Shown here: positions 37,431-48,820 of the stretch, one piece after another | How the letters are laid out: each line of letters opens with the position of its first letter | Position numbering within the stretch: the stretch's first letter is position 1 | From: Nectonema munidae | Lineage: Eukaryota; Nematomorpha; Nectonematoida; Nectonematidae | Reading direction: 5' to 3' | DNA: 64,000 nucleotides | Assembly: GCA_030549495.1 (NCBI GenBank) | Contig: JAUIRK010001043.1 | Location: forward strand, 62,001 to 126,000 | The notes under the pieces: generated by a model | The model's database searches: none | Told to the model about the DNA's origin: nothing | The model's input: the letters and a program-made list of their open reading frames with translations, nothing else | Translations under genes and position numbers: made by a program

Positions 37431-37570
37431 CAAAAATAAATAGTTTATTGAGCACAAATTAAAAAAAAAGTAAATTTTTGCCGACAGTGGGCTTTTTGAA
37501 ACATATGCGGGAGAAAAAAGAAATGTACTTTTTTTAAAAATTTGTGCTCAATAAATTATTTATTTTAGTG
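37431..37570. mobile_element. MITE with ~40-bp terminal inverted repeats
   Basis: The left arm (about 37431-37470) includes AGTTTATTGAGCACAAATT and a poly-A run. The right arm (about 37526-37566) includes AATTTGTGCTCAATAAATT, its near-exact complement, and both arms continue into AAAATAAATA/TATTTATTTT. The 140-bp element has no coding capacity. It resembles mariner-type MITEs, but no target duplication is clear. Confidence 0.6.
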
Positions 37571-38379
37571 GGCCCCTCTTTATTTTATCCCTAATTTAAT
37601 GGGCCACCTTCAGCACCATATTTTTATCTTTTTTAAATATACATTTATTTTTTTTGTAAAAAATATTTCAAAGAGAATTTCTGAAAATTTTTCGGTTCAA
37701 TATGTAAACTATCCATATGGGCTTATTTCTCTATTGTGAAAGCTGCTCTCGGTTTTCACTATGCATTCCCTACTTTGTTTTCCACAGCTCAACATACGGT
37801 CCAAACGCTAACAGTTGTGACATTGTTGTTTTAGTGTAGTGTACTCAAGGGTGGGATCTTTATATCTTAAGAGCTTATCCAATACTAAAGGCTCGTATAA
37901 GCCCTATAGATATATCAGTGCCGCTTTGGGCATCACTCCAATTTCTTAGTAATTAATGTAAGTACTACTTCAATTAACAAACTGATTTATGCCATTCTTT
38001 CTTGAAATTAATATCTTTTTTGAAAATTCTGCGCTCTTTAAAATATATGTTGCTATTTCTTTAAAAGAACTGGAAAGGATATGGGAGATATCAAATACTA
38101 CACACTTGTATTCAATACAATGGGAGTAAGTATTTTAACTCATTTTGTGCCTGTGGTCAATTTAGCATTTTTAGAAATAAGCAAAGTGAATAATTAACTA
38201 ACAATTAACTAAGCCCTAAAAATAATTAAACAGCCAATTAACCAGGGAATAAGTTTATTGGCCTCGAGAAAAACGGGAGCTTTTGGCAACTTCGTGAGTA
38301 ATCTCTCATTTTTCTAGATATAATTTCAAAGAAGCTTAATCAAATAGAAAATACCAAATTTATTGATTCTATATATAGT
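37571..38379. other. Non-coding stretch
   Basis: No gene is supported. The block GTTTTAGTGTAGTGTACTCA near 37829-37848 recurs with changes near 59807-59826, suggesting a shared dispersed repeat. Confidence 0.45.
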
Positions 38380-38863
38380 AGAACCTACGTTTTACGTACC
38401 CTGATTTTACGTTCCCTGGATTTTACGTCCTCGCAAAATGATCGATGACGTCATCATTTTGGTCATTAAATGCATTTTATTAATACGTTTTTTCTTTGTG
38501 ATTTTATGTATTAAAAAGTTTATAAAGGTTAATAAATTATTGTCTTTCAGTTTTATTTCACTATGAGTAATTTAAATAACGCTAATTAGATCGCAAAACA
38601 ATGCATCAGAGCTTCTGTACACTGATATTTTTTATTTAAGACTTTATTATGAAAACAGCTCAACTTCAGGTATGATCATCCAACTTCACTGTAGTAGTCT
38701 TCTTTAGCTGCCATAGTCCCTCACGTCGTACACGGTGTGACCATGTGTGATCCAGGCTAGGATTTTCGTGTTGTATGTCAATTTAAAAGTAAACCTGGAT
38801 TTTACGAATCCTACGTTTTACGTCCGCCGTTCGGTCCCGTGCCGTACGTAAAACGTAGGTTCT
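38380..38863. mobile_element. pogo/Tigger-like non-autonomous element with perfect 20-bp inverted repeats
   Basis: The left end AGAACCTACGTTTTACGTAC (38380-38399) and the right end (38844-38863) are exact complements. Both ends carry further TTTTACGT repeats inside: CCTGATTTTACGTTCCC on the left, CCTGGATTTTACG on the right. The flanks TATATAT and AATATAT allow a TA target. Ends of the type AACCT-CGTTTTACG are typical of pogo/Tigger elements. At about 484 bp it has no transposase. Confidence 0.75.
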
Positions 38864-40739
38864 CTTGAATATATTTTAAAGATTAATATTATTTGTTTTC
38901 AAAAAATTTATGATAACACTATTTATAAGCTCAAAAGCTACATTCATTCAGAATAAATTAAGTCAACTATTAATAAGCTAGAAAATCGGCTTATTCGGCA
39001 ATATAGGCTGATTTAATTCTTTCAAATATCTCGATCAACTATTTTATATCAGTGAAGAGCGCTACACATCTCTGCAAAATAAATAAAAGCGCTATATATA
39101 ATTTTAGTATAAGAATTCTTTAAAACGAAACTCTGTTTGGATGTCCATTTACAATTTCAATTTATTTCACTTTGTGTATCAAAAGAAATTTTACACCCAA
39201 AAATGAGGCATTTTATTTAAATAAAAAACGTTCAAAAATATTTAAAATAAAAAAATTCCCCAAGAACAAGGCTTTAGGAACAAGTTTTAGGAATATAAAA
39301 TCGTCATCTAAAATAAACAAATGAAAAATATTTTTAGAAGATGAAATTTATGTACTGATCCCAAAAGAGATTTAAATTTAGATTAGATTCATGAATGTAA
39401 GATTGATTTGAAGAGAACACAAATGAGACCTTTCTTCCAATATGTCTGGCGAGTTACATACGCAGTATAGACCATATGTGAAAGGGTGCTTTACCCAAAT
39501 TAGAAAAAAGTTTTTAAAATTAATTGATTAAAGACCTATATTTTTTTGATTTTAAAATTTTAGTTAATCAAAAAATTTCATTTTAATTTTGTAAATAGTC
39601 AATATCTTTGAGTTAGATCAATATTTTGCTAAAAAATCTTTTTGGGATTCCTTCACCCTAAATTTTATCATCACTTTTGTTTCATTTCTGAAATTTTCTT
39701 TGCCTCCTTTCAAGCTCAATTGTGATACGCTTTCAAAACCTGAGGCTTTCTAATAATCTTTCTAATATTCCAAAGATTACACGATCCTAGATGTTTTAAC
39801 CATGTTTTATGTTGGGAAACTTTTAGAGAAAAATTATTATTCAAGAACTGATAATGTTTTAAAATGAAAATGAATATCTAAAGTCTGTAATATCGTGAAT
39901 CCAAATTATCATAAATAAACTATTGGCAAAAAGAGGTTTTTTGTCATCTTAAGAAAATATTTTTACTCTTTACATTGACTAACTATAGAAGAAAAAATTT
40001 TTTTTTTTCATAAAATTAATAAATTTCTAATTTTTTTTATGTAAATTTTTTTTTCCCTCATTTTTTACTATGAAAAATCAATAATATAATTTACCAACTT
40101 TTGAGTCAACTTTTAATTGCGATAGTTATAACGATCCCAAAAGATATTTTAACCAAAAAATAAGCTCTTTCAACAAAAGGAAAATTTTACAAAGTAAAAG
40201 TACAAAATAGCAATTTCTTCTTTCAGCCAAAAAAGAATCTAAATGTTTTTCTTTATTTTTTAGGATGAGCACACCAATGTGTACGTATGGTTTTTTCATT
40301 TAGGTTTTAAGTTATATAGGTTAATCAACATATAATGAATAAATTTACCTACACCTAAATTGAAATTTGAAAAAAAACGGTCCAAAATTGCACATATGTG
40401 AGCTAATCGTTTGAAAATAGAGATATTTTTACAGATTTTTTATAATTTGATTTATAATAATATTGTTTTCGGTTAAATTCTTTTTGTTTAGACGTCTTAG
40501 AATTCATTGAGTGCCCATATGTGAAAATCATACGCAAAGAAAAGTATTTAAAAAATGATTACCAAAATGAAATCAATATAGTCTCCCCATGACCCTATAA
40601 AAAAAAAGTTATGAAAGTAAAACTTTATGCTTATCAATAAAAAGATTAATCGCAATGATTTGCTAAAACCCATCAGGGGCGATGGAAGGCGTCAATTTAG
40701 CAGCCCCTCTCCTCCTTAACGTAAATTCCCATTCTAGAA
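38864..40739. other. Non-coding stretch, nothing recognised
   Basis: AT-rich sequence without a supportable gene. A short element-like C/G patch at 40660-40730 precedes the diverged satellite-family copy. Confidence 0.45.
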
Positions 40740-41260
40740 AATTAGCAGAATCAAACGGCTATTCAACGGTGACACTTTTTGAAAAATTGCTAACGATATC
40801 TTTATTATTTTCGGGGTAGATGAATGACCTTTTCATGTCAAAAACTGTCAATCAAAATCAAATGTACATTTTTTCAACAAAATTTTTATATGATTATTTC
40901 CATAGCTTATAATCTAGTGTTTACATTAGATACATTTAAAACTAAGAATATATATTTGTAAGTTTATAATTTAAATTTAAATACAAAATTAATAATGTTG
41001 ATTTCATTTCCGTACTCAATTTTTCCAATTAGGATGTGAAAATTCTGAAAGTATCAATAAATTTTTCGGTTTGCATTTGAAAATTTTTTAAAATAATATT
41101 AATTCAATTTCAATTTTCACTAAAAATATACTTCAAATTTGAAATAATTTTTTAACATAATATCGTCTATATGTTTTTCATTTCTGTACTTCTTTTTGGT
41201 CATTACAATTTAAAAAATTGGTGAAAATGTCAATCGAATTGGTAAAAATCACTTTTTTCC
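40740..41260 (+). repeat. Diverged copy of the satellite-bearing repeat family
   Basis: Shares with the right arm, in the same order, TGAATGACC(C)TTTTCA-GTC, AAAACTGTCAATCAAAATCA, ATTTTTTCAACAAAATTTT and TTGATTTCATTTC-G-ACTC. It is more diverged than the two long arms are from each other and contains about two decayed satellite units. Confidence 0.55.
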
Positions 41261-41895
41261 AAAGAATCATTTGAGAGAAGTAAGGGACTGAATCCAGATT
41301 GAAATGAGAAGGCGTGCTCATAAGAAAAATTAAATAGCATCTCGTTAATGAAATGTTTTTATATTGTCAATGTAGAAATCCTTTGAAGAGCTATATAGTT
41401 TTAAGAGACAAACATGTAACTTTGTCTACTCGGAAGATGCCCCCTTTTTGTGATGAACTAGTAGATGGTGTAAAAATCAAGTAAAAAAACGTCTTGACCG
41501 TGAAGAAGAAGCTCCTCCCTTGTCAATCCAAAATCTTTAAACCTTGGTCTTGTTACTAAAAAAATAATGTGACAATTTTTGAACAGTAAGAAATACCATA
41601 ACTAATGTCAGGTAGCTTTGTGTGAGGATATCTCAATTCTCAAAGAAACTTTTTATAAATGTGAATCGAATTTGACCAATGTTTTCTTTCGCTATGAAAG
41701 AGAGAGTCTTTTATTAGATGATAAAGGAGGAATACTTTTGCTTGATTGAAGAAGGGAATTATGCATCATAGATCTCAAAGTGATGGCAAAACTGTAAGCA
41801 AAATTATGGAGGTCCTATTGAGATATATAGTTCAAAGCTGTCTCTTTAATTAGTTAGTAAACAAAAGGTAGGATTAACTAAGGACAACAAATAAG
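41261..41895. other. Non-coding stretch
   Basis: No gene or repeat recognised. Confidence 0.45.
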
Positions 41896-42152
41896 CAAAT
41901 CAACGATGCCCAAAAGTGTTCGGTTTACTTAGACCAGCAGTGAGTAATATTTTGCACCATGTTATTTTCAAACAATTTTTATAAAAAATAAATATTGCTG
42001 ACTTAATTATTCATCATTAAATATATTTTACAATACATCTATAGGATTATTATTATTGAAAAATTTTATGCGAAAAAAAATATTATAAATTTAAATTTAT
42101 GAGCTTTGTCGAACATGATGTGAGGTCGCTTTGAGTAGAAATGTGGACCCAT
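41896..42152 (+). repeat. 257-bp element, copy 1 of a near-identical inverted pair
   Basis: Begins CAAATCAACGATGCC and ends GAAATGTGGACCCAT. The complement of 52340-52596 matches it end to end at exactly the same length, with six differences by hand count, mostly C/T changes (about 98 % identity). It has no terminal inverted repeats, poly-A tail or coding capacity. Sharp edges with unrelated flanks on both sides suggest a recently mobile or duplicated element of unknown class. Confidence 0.8.
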
Positions 42153-42589
42153 CACTATTTCCAAGATCGATAAAAGCATTATTATATCAAGAAACAAAAT
42201 TATTTTATCGATAGGGTTTAAATATAACAATCAATATATATATATGGTCGAATTAACAAAATATATAGCCATTTTAAGCACATTGAAATGTAGTATGCAT
42301 TACCTTGGCATATATTGACAAAAAATGTTACGATCAAATAGAGAAAGGTTGGGTTTGCTAATGGGGACGAAAATTAACGAAAGTTTAAACAGTAACAGCA
42401 ATTCAAATCTTGAGTGACAGGACTATTTTGAGAATCAAATTGAGCATATTTGATTTGCTGTGTGTGGATAAGTTTATTTTAAAAATTATGAGAAAAAGTG
42501 TTTGGCAAAAAGTCACGCGTGAAGGCTAAATTTACTGACAGGTGAAATGTTTTGGGTAGTTTATTCACCAAAATTTAGTATATTAAATA

Positions 42590-42760
42590 AATTAGATAAT
42601 AATATTTAGTCACAAAAATGAAATTATAAAATATTTTGAAGTTTATATATTTGGCATTGATTGACAGCTTTGATTGCTTTTTTGACAGGTTTGATTGATT
42701 TCCATGAAAAATAAATAACACCATTAGAGGATATAAGCGAGAAGGTGTCTATAGGGCCGT
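42590..42760 (-). repeat. Fragment related to the satellite-bearing family
   Basis: The minus strand reads GGTGTTATTTATTTTTCATG, then AAATCAATCAAACCTGTCAAA. It matches the copy near 57,805 (GTGTTATTCATTTTTTATG) and the one near 57,690 (AATCAATCAAACCCGTCAAA). Only part of one or two units is recognisable. Confidence 0.4.
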
Positions 42761-43065
42761 TTAAAGGATGGGGTTATACAAATGATTGACAGCGCTCAAG
42801 AATTAGCATGCATAGAGGAGAACTGAAAGAGTATCCTTCAGTGTGTATCCTTCAGCGGTTTCTATAAACCTTTGGATTTACACATATTTTTATTCCACAT
42901 TTGCTTATTTTCTCATTTGCTTTCATATCGTATTCCAAAATAACTGTTAAATACATAGATTATTATTTATTAATGTAATTTTGTTTTCCACAATATATAT
43001 TCGCTATATATGTCTCAGTTTCCCAATTTTATTTTAACTTTTTCTTTTCATTTTCAAAATAAATC

Positions 43066-43097
<32 letters not shown>

Positions 43098-43098
43098 T
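43066..43098. repeat. (TATC)n microsatellite
   Basis: About seven to eight uninterrupted TATC units. It lies on the 3' side of the minus-strand LINE fossil and could be the remains of a LINE tail, though about 270 bp and a telomere-like tract lie between. Confidence 0.8.
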
Positions 43099-43344
43099 CA
43101 CAAACAACGTGATGTTTTACTCATAAGTTCGTTTATACCAAAGCACCTTGAAGCCGTGCAACCGACAACTTAAAGAAGGTCCATCATCGGGAAGGCTAAT
43201 AGGATTCCTTTTTAGGACGCCTTTTTGGTCCTCGCAAATAAAAAAAAATAACGAACTAACTCATAGCGATAAAGTTACGAACCCAAAATGTTTGGACATG
43301 AGAAATGAAGTAATCACCAGCGCGTCTTTTAAACACATAACACA

Positions 43345-43366
43345 CCCTAACCCTAACCCTAACCCT
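43345..43366 (-). repeat. Interstitial telomere-like tract (TTAGGG on the minus strand)
   Basis: Three perfect CCCTAA units plus CCCT on the + strand. TTAGGG is the ancestral animal telomere repeat; many arthropods use TTAGG. Twenty-two bases are too few to be a functional telomere. The open frame running through it gives an Asn-Pro repeat and is not a gene. Confidence 0.8.
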
Positions 43367-43559
43367 TTAAGCAATGTAAAGAGGCTCACCCCATATGTGA
43401 ATTGGATGAAATATAATGCAAATAAAATACATATAATGAGAAATATTTTATCTTTCCAAAAATCATCACAAGCTTTCTTTCGAAAATATTTATATTCAAG
43501 GAATCAACAACTTCATTTGGCAAACCACTTCAGGGATATTATATTATGCTTTTTGTGTC

Positions 43560-44060
43560 AAAAAGTTTTGTCTATGATTACTTTGATATGAATCAGGATT
43601 AAATTTCAGGGAATGTGATCTCCAAATAATATCTTTGAGTAGCCAGACAAAACATCCTCCTCATTGTTCATGTTTCCATTCACAATATAAAAATATAGTA
43701 ATCATTTCATTCCTTAAGCTTCTTCTGTAATACAAAGAAGGAAGATTAATTTTCACCGATCTTCTAATGTAGCATAACCTTTGCCTTCCTTTCAAGTGTT
43801 TTGTAAATAAAAGAATAGACTTTTTTTGCCCTCACCACATGAAACCTTGAATAAATTTAATACTATCAGCATAAACTTTTACATTTGACTTCAAATGATC
43901 ACTTATATCATTCTTGAATATGGAAAAGAATATCGCTCCTAATACTGAACATTGTGCGATTCCACTTGTAATTTCTGAGCTTTTTGAACAGATTTTCTTT
44001 CATTCAAACTACAAATTTTCTGTTAAAAAGACGTAGAACACATGATATTAAAATTGGAAA
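43560..44060 (-). pseudogene. Non-LTR retrotransposon (LINE) reverse-transcriptase fossil
   Basis: The minus strand encodes SGIAQCSVLGAIFFSIFKND followed by ISDHLKSNVKVYADSIKFI (about 43985 down to 43862). This matches the reverse-transcriptase palm pattern SGVPQGSVLGP-LF-I-INDL ... L--FADDTKL of CR1/L2/Jockey-type LINEs. The catalytic YADD box reads YADS. Further upstream on that strand, FNRKFVV resembles the preceding -LSNR---V- block. Further downstream SLKFNPDS resembles W--KFNP-KC. The ORF start, endonuclease and 3' end are absent or unrecognisable. It is clearly dead, with several breaks between recognisable blocks. Confidence 0.7.
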
Positions 44061-45087
44061 ACTAACGTATCTAACATTTCAATATTTTCTTTCTTTTTCT
44101 CCACATTACACATTTCTCGCAAAAAAAATGAAAAATATATCACTCAAAAATTTATTTGGGATTGCATGTTTCGAAAGACTTTTCTTTAATTCAAACAAAT
44201 CTACTCAAAATATACTTTACCTGGAATTAATGGTTTCCTACAGCAAAACAACGTTCTCCTTTCTTAACTAGAATCATAGCATTCTCCCAGGTTCAATACT
44301 TCTGATCATCGCACTCTTAAAGATTAATTTTAAAAAAAAATGAACGATTTCTTTCATATCAAATGAAATAATCGCGGAAGATTTTTGGAGAAACAGATCG
44401 TGAAAAGGAGATGAAATTCAAGCAACTTACATTCTCTATCAGGACCTCTTATTGGGTTGTAACCTAAAAAGATAAAAAAAAAAAAAGGTTTTTAACAAAA
44501 AAAGAGGCCTAAAAAAGATTGCACCTCCCTTTGGTTTATTTTAATGAGACAAACTCAGAATTTTTGTAGATTTATTGACTCACAAATTGTCCAATCGAAA
44601 GATAAATTCTTCACATACAGTACACAAGGGAGTGAGATATTACGCTCATACTCACATATGTTCATTTTTGCGCTATTCACATACATTTTAAAATAAGTGG
44701 CATCTTCTTTATTGGTTTGAAAAGCAGGCGTTTGTTATGGAAACTATTGATTTTGGACACACCTAACGTTTCTAATTCTCCTAGAAATGAACCTTTGATG
44801 TCTTTTCAGAACAATTTTGCTATTTATAACTAATGATTGTTGTATTTGCTAAACATGGCTAGTAAAAAAAAATGTTTAAAAGCTTTAAAAAAAAATTATA
44901 ACTTATAATAGCTTTATAGTATAATTACTTTTATCATCTTTCAAAAATTAATCATTGAAATCAGCATAATTATGCATTGTCGAGATTATACACCAGTTTG
45001 CTTTTTCAGTGAAGGATGGTATGTCTTATCAAGTTTCTACGTATACACTTTTGTCATTTTGGAAAATTGAGGAGAAGACACACTTTC
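44061..45087. other. Non-coding stretch, possible further LINE decay
   Basis: The plus-strand open frame at 43984-44271 is antisense to the LINE fossil and is not a gene. No other structure is recognised. Confidence 0.4.
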
Positions 45088-45211
45088 GGGTGTGAATAAA
45101 TTTGGTGGTCTTGGCTTCGTTTCCCATCAAACCTCCTTTCTTCATAGTTCGATATTAACGACGCCATTGTGCTTTCTGGATGAAAACACCCAAGTACCTT
45201 TAGCTTACCCC
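45088..45211 (+). repeat. tRNA-derived SINE, copy D
   Basis: Contains GGTGTGAATAAATTTGG, GGTCTTGGCTTCGTTTCCCA (decayed B box) and TCAAACCTCCTTTCTTCATA. It continues with GTTCGATA, CATTGTGCTTTCTGGATGAA, AACACCCAAGTACCTTTAGC and TTACC. It matches copies B and E across body and 3' end, with a short deletion between the A and B boxes. Confidence 0.7.
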
Positions 45212-46534
45212 GGTCTTTTACTTTCTCATATACAATAGAGAGAACTTTTTAAAAAAAGTTAGCAACTATGTTTCTAACAAAACTTCAAAATTGGGATAAT
45301 ACAAAACACTTTAATTAAGTAACTTTAATTAACATTTTACACTTTAATTAAGAAAATCCTATTCTCCAAAGTTTCGAAGTTTCAATTATATTAATATTAT
45401 TTTGAGATTTCTTTTTAAAGAAAATGCTAGAGGCATAAAAGGATCAACTTTCTCGAGTGCTGGGCGTATTTTAGCGAGAATCAAGAAGCTTAGGACGTGA
45501 AGTTTCGAGAAATCAGATTGAGACAAATCTCGTAAGAGAACCTATATTTACGATTAGTATGTTTTTTTGAAATTTGAATTTTTATACCCTAAAATTTTTA
45601 TTTTAATTAAATTTTAAATTATTATTTTACTAAGATAAGATATTTATTAAGACTATGAACAGATTACAAAACAATGTATATATTGAAACAGATGTAGGTA
45701 ACATTTAACATTAACCCATTTACGGCCAATGTAAATTACAAGGTGATTTAGGCGCATTCCGATACCAAAGCGGATCCATCGATACATTGCTAGCGAATGT
45801 GTATCACTCCTCATCTATTTCTTAAAATGAATTGACGTAGGAAGAAAACATTTTTTTTACCTTGACCGTTTTACTACTTTCTTTGCACGCGCAAAATATT
45901 ATCTCGCATTTTGCTTGCGCGTATCAGCGACGCATTAATCTTAATACATAGGGTTTGCTATCTCTTTGTTCTATTTTATTTTTATCACTCTCTTTATAGC
46001 AAATTTTTTTTACCTATATTTATTAATATTCTAGAGGAAGGCTTGCTGCAAAGCCGACTCTCATCCTCCATATGACTCGCATAATCCTATGCTCGTATAC
46101 AAAAGAGGTTAGTTTAAGTTTTGAAAGATAGAGTTTCGTCCTCTCTTTGATCAATCATAGAATTTCTGCCCCAATGTCATTGTAAGTATGTTTAATTAGT
46201 AACTTAGGGAGTTGGGTACACGCTTGCAGAGTATGACGGAGATTTCAAGAGATCCAAGTCGGAACGGGTGGATTATCTAATAAAAATCATTTTTTAAGAA
46301 TAAGTGTTTTACGTATTTTAAAAAATGAAGAAAAGAAGTTTAGTTTGTGTAAGGATATGGAGTGCCTCCTCTTTAGTCCAAGACGGAGGTAAGAGTTCCC
46401 TAGAAAATCAGTTTAGTTAGAAAGTGATAAATATATTTAACTAGTTTGTAAAAAAAAGTTTGAATAAACTCATTTAGTTATAAGTACTATAAATGCGTTA
46501 GTTACCGATTTTCTGAGTTGGCGAATATGCTTAC
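45212..46534. other. Non-coding stretch with a solo piggyBac-like end
   Basis: At 45711 the sequence TTAACCCATTTACGGCCAA is identical to the left end of the MITE at 46535, but no matching right end is found nearby. It is therefore a truncated relative. The rest shows no gene; a GC-richer patch with GCGCG words lies at 45885-45935. Confidence 0.5.
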
Positions 46535-46672
46535 TTAACCCATTTACGGCCAATGTTCCTATTTTGGAACATAAGTAATTTCATCTTCGTCTGCTTTTTT
46601 CAATGACTTTGAATATAAATCGTCTGCGTTTTTTTAGATATCGTCTGCTTTGCTTGGCCTTAAATGGGTTAA
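46535..46672. mobile_element. piggyBac-like MITE with TTAA ends
   Basis: The ends TTAACCCATTTACGGCCAA and TTGGCCTTAAATGGGTTAA are complementary at 18 of 19 positions. The element is bounded by TTAA, the piggyBac target, and the TTAACCC start is typical of that superfamily. At 138 bp it has no coding capacity; inside, CGTCTGC(T/G)TT recurs three times. Its mobility would depend on a piggyBac transposase supplied elsewhere. Confidence 0.85.
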
Positions 46673-47544
46673 GATAAGAACTGCACAAATAGTCAGAAAT
46701 GACCGCTTGTATGGCAGATATTTATAGGTTACAACATTTAACTCAAAAATCACAGGTGCAAACATAAATAAGATAATAACATAAGTAATTATTTAAAAAT
46801 ATATATATATATAAATACGAATATATATCTATTTATTACATGATATTTTACTAACGGTGACTTACGAAACGTGTCACAAGAAATAGAATGAATTTAGGAA
46901 ACTGCTTAGCAAAGATTTTTACAGAACTTTTCAAAGAAGCATCCACTCTCAAAACAGTCAATTTTTATAAACAGATTACGCCCTATTTTTAGATCTTTTC
47001 CTAATTACTTGTAGAAGTTCCTTAGTAGTAGATTCCTTTTGCAGAAGATTCTTAGTAGTAGATTCCTTTTACTTTATTACAGAATGATTCTATATTTTTA
47101 GATCTCTTCCTTATTAAACCAAAAGTTCATAATATACTTGGTAAGTGATTACTTTTGCAATGGCAAATATCGTTTGCACCAACCGTCCACCCCAATACTG
47201 ACGCAAAACCAAATCTCACCCATCATACTACCAACTTCTATTATCCAATGGATATTATTTGTGTTTTTGGAAGTTAAAAATGCTTTGATTTGTGAGAAGA
47301 TGAAGAAAATATCTCAATTCAAGTAAGAAAACTTACGCTTATTTCTTTTGGGAACATAACTTCCACCATTATCTATCAATTGAAAAACATATGTAAAATG
47401 GCATGCTTCTTTTATATGATGCTAATAAGCGTGTTGTTCACCTTGTGCATTAGCAGTTGTCTTTGTTTCTCCTAAAATTGGATTTACGTTTAAAATTATT
47501 TTAAAGTTAATTTTTTGACTTAATTAGTTTATAGATTATATATA
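46673..47544. other. Non-coding stretch
   Basis: It contains an (AT)n run near 46799-46812 and a short direct repeat TTAGTAGTAGATTCCTTTT at about 47022 and 47051. No gene. Confidence 0.5.
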
Positions 47545-47607
47545 GACGCATGTAGTTTAGTGGTGTTGGAAATTAGGAATCGGGTTTGACTCCAACTCAA
47601 GGAGAAC
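47545..47607 (+). repeat. tRNA-like sequence, possible SINE head
   Basis: TAGTTTAGTGGTGTTGG fits the polymerase III A box and GGGTTTGACTCC, about 30 bases later, fits the B box. No cloverleaf with a proper acceptor stem is evident. It resembles the minus-strand tRNA-like segment at 2528-2600 in its A box. Confidence 0.35.
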
Positions 47608-47749
47608 ATTTTCTTAGAGTTATTTCGTAATAGAGGCTTAATTTCAACAAGTTCTAAACACCATTGCTCTCCTAGTGTTATTTAATATGCCCTTGAATGT
47701 AAACCAATGTACTGGAACGAACTCGCCAGAACAAAACGCAAGTTCAGTA

Positions 47750-48250
47750 CATCTTGTCCCTTTTCATCACTTTACTCAGAGCAAAAAGAAATTCTTATCA
47801 CATGCATGTTTTAAGTAGGAGACCACTTGCAGAAAAAGAGAAGCGCATTTCTGAGGTATTGAAAGAATATCCATATGTGACGTCTCTATCACAGCTATTT
47901 TTAAAACGTTTTGAAAAAAATATGTATAAATATAGACATGCATTTAGATTGCTTCGCAGTTTCACCGTTTAGGTCCACTCATCGATGATGAAGATGTAAA
48001 AATGCATTTTTATGGACAAATCGATCAGTGTCAATCAACAAGTGTATCTTATTCTTCTAACAAAACAAAAACCCTTGTTTTTGAAAAGAATTAAAGATAT
48101 GAATGTTAATGAAAAAGACACCGAACAAATAAAAAGGGTAAAGAGATTTTTAATTTTAAATTCATTTGATAATATAATTCATTGTTTAGAATATAGAGAA
48201 CGTTTCGCTGTATTGTATTTTAGTCTCATGGTTTCAGAAAAATTAAGCCA
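47750..48250 (+). pseudogene. Decayed coding sequence of unknown family, upstream copy
   Basis: Open stretches in this region have a protein-like composition, for example RRPLAEKEKRISEVLKEYPY at about 47.82 kb and a separate DDEDVKMHFYGQIDQC stretch at about 48.0 kb. No family is recognised. The second half (from about 47916) is repeated downstream, see 48515-48820. It appears broken. Whether it derives from a host gene or a mobile element cannot be told from sequence alone. Confidence 0.35.
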
Positions 48251-48514
48251 GACAGGGTGATTAAATAAAAGTGACCTTGAATTGAGGGTACAACTATAAA
48301 AAAGAATTTTACAACCCCTAAAAACGAGCAACTTATTGAAATTTTTGTTATCTTTTGATTGGATTGCACTACCAAGGCTGTAAAGTGTATCCAATTAGAC
48401 ATCAGTGCTTTTTTTCAAGAATTTGTCTCTGAAAAAAATCTAGTGAAATTTACTCTTCTCTAGTTCTCAATAAAGTCACATGGAAGATATTTCAAACTCC
48501 ATAAGGTGTTTTTA

Positions 48515-48820
48515 ATATTTATTGAAAAAATATATATAAATATAGACATAAATTTAGATTGCCTAGGAGTTGCATCGATGAGTACCAATAATATTAATAA
48601 TCGATGATGAAGATATAAAAAGGCATTTTTATGCACAAATCGTACACTATCATTTAACAAGTTTATCTTATTGTTCTAAGAAAACAAAACCTTGTTTTAA
48701 AAAGAAATAGAAGATATGATTGTTAATGAAAAGAAGAACGAACAATTAAAAAGTAAAAAAACAAATTTTTTAATTTGAATTAATTGATATTATAATTAAA
48801 TATTTAGAAAATATAGAAGA
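48515..48820 (+). repeat. Second copy of a ~600-bp-spaced local duplication
   Basis: Blocks AAATATAGACAT, ATCGATGATGAAGAT(G/A)TAAAAA, GCATTTTTATG(G/C)ACAAATCG and ATG-TTGTTAATGAAAA repeat those at about 47916-48206 in the same order, offset by about 600 bp. Divergence is moderate, roughly 80 % alike by eye. The intervening 48.25-48.51 kb has no counterpart. Confidence 0.6.

Noticed and set aside
43148-43591. 147-codon plus-strand open frame
   Set aside because: It runs through the CCCTAA tract (an artefactual Asn-Pro repeat), has no domain and noise-like composition, so it is not a gene.
43984-44271. 95-codon plus-strand frame
   Set aside because: It is antisense to the LINE fossil, and the sense strand explains the sequence.
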